Shown in pieces: positions 61,188 to 64,000 of a stretch of DNA of 64,000 nucleotides. Under the pieces are notes generated by a model. The model was not told the DNA's origin and searched no databases. It worked only from the letters and a program-made list of their open reading frames with translations. Both the position numbers and the translations under genes were made by a program. Source of the DNA: Sphingomonas sp. ATCC 31555 (GTDB lineage: Bacteria; Pseudomonadota; Alphaproteobacteria; Sphingomonadales; Sphingomonadaceae). The stretch covers positions 1 through 64,000 of the forward strand of contig NZ_ALBQ01000023.1 in NCBI RefSeq assembly GCF_000282895.1, read 5' to 3'. Positions within the stretch are counted from its first letter, which is position 1, and every line of letters begins with the position of its first letter.

Positions 61188-63322
61188 TCGGCGGCAGCCT
61201 CGAGCGGCGGCATGTTGTGGCCGAGCAGGCGCAGCACGTCCGCCGCGCATTCGACGACGTTCGAACCGGGCCCATAGATGCCCTGCACACCCGCCGCGCG
61301 CAGCATCTCGTAATCCTGCGGCGGGATCACCCCGCCAGCGATCACCTTGATGTCGCTGCGCCCGGCTTCGCGCAGGCCGCGGATCAGCTCGGGGATCAGC
61401 GTCTTGTGCCCGGCCGCGAGGCTGGACGCGCCGACCACGTCGACGCCGCTGTCGAGCGCCAGCACCACGGTCTCCTCGGGCGTCTGGAACAACGGTCCAC
61501 TGACCACCTCGAACCCCATGTCGGAAAAAGCAGAGGCGATGACATTGGCGCCGCGATCATGCCCGTCCTGCCCCATCTTCGCGACGAGCAGGCGCGGCTT
61601 GCGGCCTAGGCGGCGCTCGACCGCCTCGACACCGCGCACCACCTCGGCCCAGCGATTGTTCTCAGCGTAAGGCGCGGCATAGACTCCCTTCACCGGGGTC
61701 GGCTGGGTGGCATAGCGGCCGAAGACGTCTTCCATCGCTGCGCTGATCTCACCCAGCGTTGCCCGCGCCCGCGCCGCGACAACGGCGAGTTCGAGCAGGT
61801 TGCCACCTGCCTTCGCACCCTCGCGCAGCGCATCGAGCGCCGCCTGGCACGCCGCTCCGTCGCGCGCGGCCTTCACCCGCTGGATCCGCGCGATCTGCGC
61901 CTCGCGCACCGCGGCGTTGTCGACTTCCAGCGTTTCCAGCAAATCCTCGTTCGGCAGCCGATACTTGTTGACCCCGACGATCACGTCCTCGCCACGATCG
62001 ACCCGCGCCTGGCGAGCCGCCGCGGCTTCCTCGATCATCGCCTTGGGCCAGCCGGCGGCGACCGCCTTGGCCATGCCGCCCTCGGCCTCGACCCGTTCGA
62101 TGATCTCCCAGGCCTTGTCGACCAGGCTCTGGGTCAGGCTCTCGACATAATAGCTGCCGCCCAGCGGATCGACGACCTTGGTCATCCCCGTCTCCTCCTG
62201 CAGCACGATCTGCGTGTTGCGGGCGATCCGGGCGGAGAAATCGGTCGGCAGTGCGATAGCCTCGTCGAGCGCGTTGGTGTGAAGGCTCTGGGTGCCACCG
62301 AGCATCGCCGCCATCGCCTCGATCGTGGTGCGGATGACGTTGTTGTACGGGTCCTGCTCGGTGAGCGAAACGCCGCTCGTCTGGCAGTGGGTACGCAGCA
62401 TCTTCGAGCGCTCGTCCTGCGCACCCAGCTGCGTCATCACCCGGTGCCATAGAACCCGCGCGGCTCGCAGCTTGGCCACTTCCATAAAGAAGTTCATACC
62501 AATTGCGAAGAAGAAGCTCAGACGGCCTGCAAACTTGTCGATATCGAGACCGGAGGCGACGCCGTACTTCACATATTCCATGCCGTCGGCGATGGTGAAG
62601 GCGAGCTCCTGCACCTGAGTCGCGCCAGCTTCCTGCATATGGTAGCCGGAGATAGAAATGCTGTTGAATTTCGGCATCTTCGCGCTAGTGTATGCGAAAA
62701 TGTCTGAAATGATCCGCATGCTCGGTTCGGGCGGGTAGATATAGGTGTTCCGAACCATGAACTCCTTGAGGATGTCGTTCTGGATCGTGCCTTCCAGCTT
62801 CTCCTGCGAAACCCCCTGCTCCTCGCCCGCGACGATGAAGAAGGCCAGCACCGGGATCACCGCGCCGTTCATCGTCATCGAGACGGACATCTGGTCGAGC
62901 GGAATGCCGTCGAACAGGATCTTCATGTCCTCGATCGTATCGATCGCGACGCCTGCCTTGCCGACGTCGCCCACCACGCGCGGGTGATCGCTGTCATAGC
63001 CGCGATGGGTGGCCAGATCGAACGCGACTGACAGGCCCTTCTGCCCGGCGGCAAGGTTTCGGCGGTAGAAGGCATTCGACTCCTCTGCGGTCGAGAAGCC
63101 GGCATATTGCCGAATGGTCCAGGGGCGCCCGGCGTACATGGAAGCACGTACACCGCGCGTGAAGGGAGCAAAGCCGGGCAGACCCGGATCAACACCGACC
63201 ACATCATCCTGTGTGTACAAAGGCTTGACCGAAATACCTTCCGGCGTTTTCCAAGCGAGATCCTTGCCCTTCACCTCCTTTGAGGCGGCGCCGGACCATT
63301 GATCGAGCGTGGGCTTGGTCAC
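61184..63322 (-). CDS. scpA: methylmalonyl-CoA mutase
   Basis: Adenosylcobalamin-dependent mutase converting (R)-methylmalonyl-CoA to succinyl-CoA. An N-terminal TIM-barrel catalytic domain is followed by the C-terminal B12-binding domain with [10 protein letters not shown] (the DxHxxG lower-ligand motif), [11 protein letters not shown] and the GG(V/I)IP segment. I choose GTG 63322 ([11 protein letters not shown], 712 residues) because GGGGAG lies 7 nt upstream; GTG 63337 would add five residues. The stop overlaps the DUF3445 start (ATGA). Confidence 0.96.
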   Translation of the reverse strand: MTKPTLDQWSGAASKEVKGKDLAWKTPEGISVKPLYTQDDVVGVDPGLPGFAPFTRGVRASMYAGRPWTIRQYAGFSTAEESNAFYRRNLAAGQKGLSVAFDLATHRGYDSDHPRVVGDVGKAGVAIDTIEDMKILFDGIPLDQMSVSMTMNGAVIPVLAFFIVAGEEQGVSQEKLEGTIQNDILKEFMVRNTYIYPPEPSMRIISDIFAYTSAKMPKFNSISISGYHMQEAGATQVQELAFTIADGMEYVKYGVASGLDIDKFAGRLSFFFAIGMNFFMEVAKLRAARVLWHRVMTQLGAQDERSKMLRTHCQTSGVSLTEQDPYNNVIRTTIEAMAAMLGGTQSLHTNALDEAIALPTDFSARIARNTQIVLQEETGMTKVVDPLGGSYYVESLTQSLVDKAWEIIERVEAEGGMAKAVAAGWPKAMIEEAAAARQARVDRGEDVIVGVNKYRLPNEDLLETLEVDNAAVREAQIARIQRVKAARDGAACQAALDALREGAKAGGNLLELAVVAARARATLGEISAAMEDVFGRYATQPTPVKGVYAAPYAENNRWAEVVRGVEAVERRLGRKPRLLVAKMGQDGHDRGANVIASAFSDMGFEVVSGPLFQTPEETVVLALDSGVDVVGASSLAAGHKTLIPELIRGLREAGRSDIKVIAGGVIPPQDYEMLRAAGVQGIYGPGSNVVECAADVLRLLGHNMPPLEAAAE

Positions 63323-63323
63323 C

Positions 63324-63746
63324 TCAATGCTCCCCACGCGGCATTTCCATGATCTCGGTCAGGATGCCGCCCATGTCCTTGGGGTGAATGAAGAAGATTG
63401 GCGTGCCATGTGCGCCGATGCGTGGCGCGCCAAGCACCTTGCAACCCTTCGCTTCGAACCAGGCCTTGGCCTCGTGTATGTCGGGCACTTCGTAACAGAG
63501 GTGGTGCTGGCCGCCCGCCGGGTTCTTGGCGAGAAAGCCATGGATCGGAGAGGCCTCGCCCAGCGGCTCGATCAGCTCGATCTGGCTGTTGGGCGTGTCG
63601 ACGAAGCACACCTTCACCCCCTGCGCGGGCAGGTCAAAGGGTTCGCGGATCACTTCCGCGCCCATCACGTCGCGGTAGAAGGCGATCGAGGCTTCGATCG
63701 ACGGCGTCGCAACGCCGACATGGTTGAGACGGCCGAGCTTCATCAT
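63324..63746 (-). CDS. mce: methylmalonyl-CoA epimerase
   Basis: VOC-fold enzyme interconverting (S)- and (R)-methylmalonyl-CoA between propionyl-CoA carboxylase and the mutase. The 140-residue protein begins [16 protein letters not shown], has the metal ligands typical of the family (His in NHVGVA, Glu in the central and C-terminal strands) and the QHHLCYEV segment. It precedes scpA by 1 nt and follows pccB, so it lies in the pathway operon. Confidence 0.95.
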   Translation of the reverse strand: MMKLGRLNHVGVATPSIEASIAFYRDVMGAEVIREPFDLPAQGVKVCFVDTPNSQIELIEPLGEASPIHGFLAKNPAGGQHHLCYEVPDIHEAKAWFEAKGCKVLGAPRIGAHGTPIFFIHPKDMGGILTEIMEMPRGEH

Positions 63747-63766
63747 GGTCCTCGATCAGCGCCGCA

Positions 63767-64000
63767 TCACAGCGGAATGTTGTCGTGCTTCTTCCACGGG
63801 TTCTCGAGCTGCTTGTTCCGCAGCTTGCGCAACCCCAGCGCGATCCGGCGGCGCGTAGAATGCGGCATGATCACCTCATCCACGAACCCTTTGCTCGCGG
63901 CAACGAAGGGGTTGGCGAAGCGCGCTTCATATTCCGCGGTGCGCTCGGCGATTTCCTCGGGCGTCTTGCCCCGGAAAATGATCTCCACCGCGCCCTTGGC
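63767..64000 (-). CDS. pccB: propionyl-CoA carboxylase beta subunit (partial, 5' end outside window)
   Basis: Only the C-terminal 77 codons are in the window; the frame runs open off the right edge (AKGAVEIIF...). The visible part ends in the carboxyltransferase C-terminus EVIMPHSTRRRIALGLRKLR and KHDNIPL, typical of PccB/AccD5-type beta subunits. With mce, scpA and pccA downstream on the same strand, it is the carboxyltransferase partner of PccA. The start and N-terminal half cannot be seen. Confidence 0.92.
   Translation of the reverse strand, partial: AKGAVEIIFRGKTPEEIAERTAEYEARFANPFVAASKGFVDEVIMPHSTRRRIALGLRKLRNKQLENPWKKHDNIPL

Noticed and set aside
1..64000. CRISPR arrays, phage genes, transposases, toxin-antitoxin pairs
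   Set aside because: No regularly spaced repeats, integrase, recombinase or IS-like proteins are visible. The RatA-type protein is a COQ10-like quinone or ribosome-associated protein and has no antitoxin partner.

Overview
The window reads as chromosomal DNA of a sphingomonad alphaproteobacterium (Sphingomonas or a close relative). The evidence is GC-rich DNA, the alphaproteobacterial block dusB-ntrB-ntrC-ntrY-ntrX-hfq-hflX, an Hfq made of two fused Sm domains, fused ispDF, a CckA hybrid kinase, and an EL222-like LOV-HTH regulator. Nearly all of it is core metabolism and information processing. I see no prophage, insertion sequence, CRISPR array, rRNA operon or obvious island. The only RNA gene found is a tRNA-Arg(ACG).

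Layout. 0.1-9.3 kb: nitrogen and redox two-component block with hfq and hflX, all minus strand and mostly overlapping. 9.4-12.5 kb: ispDF and pncC, converging on ratA-lipA. 12.6-18.5 kb: beta-carbonic anhydrase, PPK2-ldhA, aspS, and RNase D with an I78-type inhibitor lipoprotein. 18.5-25.0 kb: cfa and photolyase in one operon, a lipid kinase, and valS. 25.0-30.0 kb: cckA with a single-domain response regulator, and an M13 peptidase. 30.0-36.9 kb: a class-3 lipase after an AT-rich gap, DUF2062, smpB, dapA, a soluble-type lytic transglycosylase, greB, acylphosphatase and a small acidic protein. 36.9-40.5 kb: ettA, an M28 peptidase and a small lipoprotein. 40.6-45.3 kb: a LOV-HTH photoreceptor divergent from folE, a renalase-like flavoprotein, a DCC protein and an ABC1 kinase, with a convergent SDR. 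45.5-50.2 kb: a DUF481 outer-membrane protein, then an arginine succinyltransferase cluster (M20 hydrolase-astA-astB). 50.2-56.9 kb: tRNA-Arg, a lipoprotein, a membrane-fused spermidine-synthase-like protein, GNAT, hemB, a histone-deacetylase-family hydrolase, rppH and a membrane protein. 56.9-64.0 kb: the propionyl-CoA to succinyl-CoA operon (pccB partial, mce, scpA, a DUF3445 haem protein, bioB, a small membrane protein, pccA), with every junction after scpA translationally coupled.

Most notable. (1) A possible blue-light and photo-oxidative-stress module: an EL222-type LOV-HTH gene faces folE across a short gap that contains a 16-bp sequence closely resembling the EL222 binding site as I remember it. 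The neighbouring gene types, and the separate phrB-cfa operon, match the sets reported as light- or singlet-oxygen-induced in other proteobacteria. (2) A 109-bp nested palindromic repeat inserted, without breaking the frame, into the DUF3445 gene. (3) A double-domain Hfq with diverged rim residues in its second half. (4) An NtrX without the GAFTGA sigma-54 contact motif, beside an NtrC that keeps it. (5) An ast cluster in which an M20 hydrolase sits where astE might be expected. All assignments come from reading motifs and gene order; no database search was possible.
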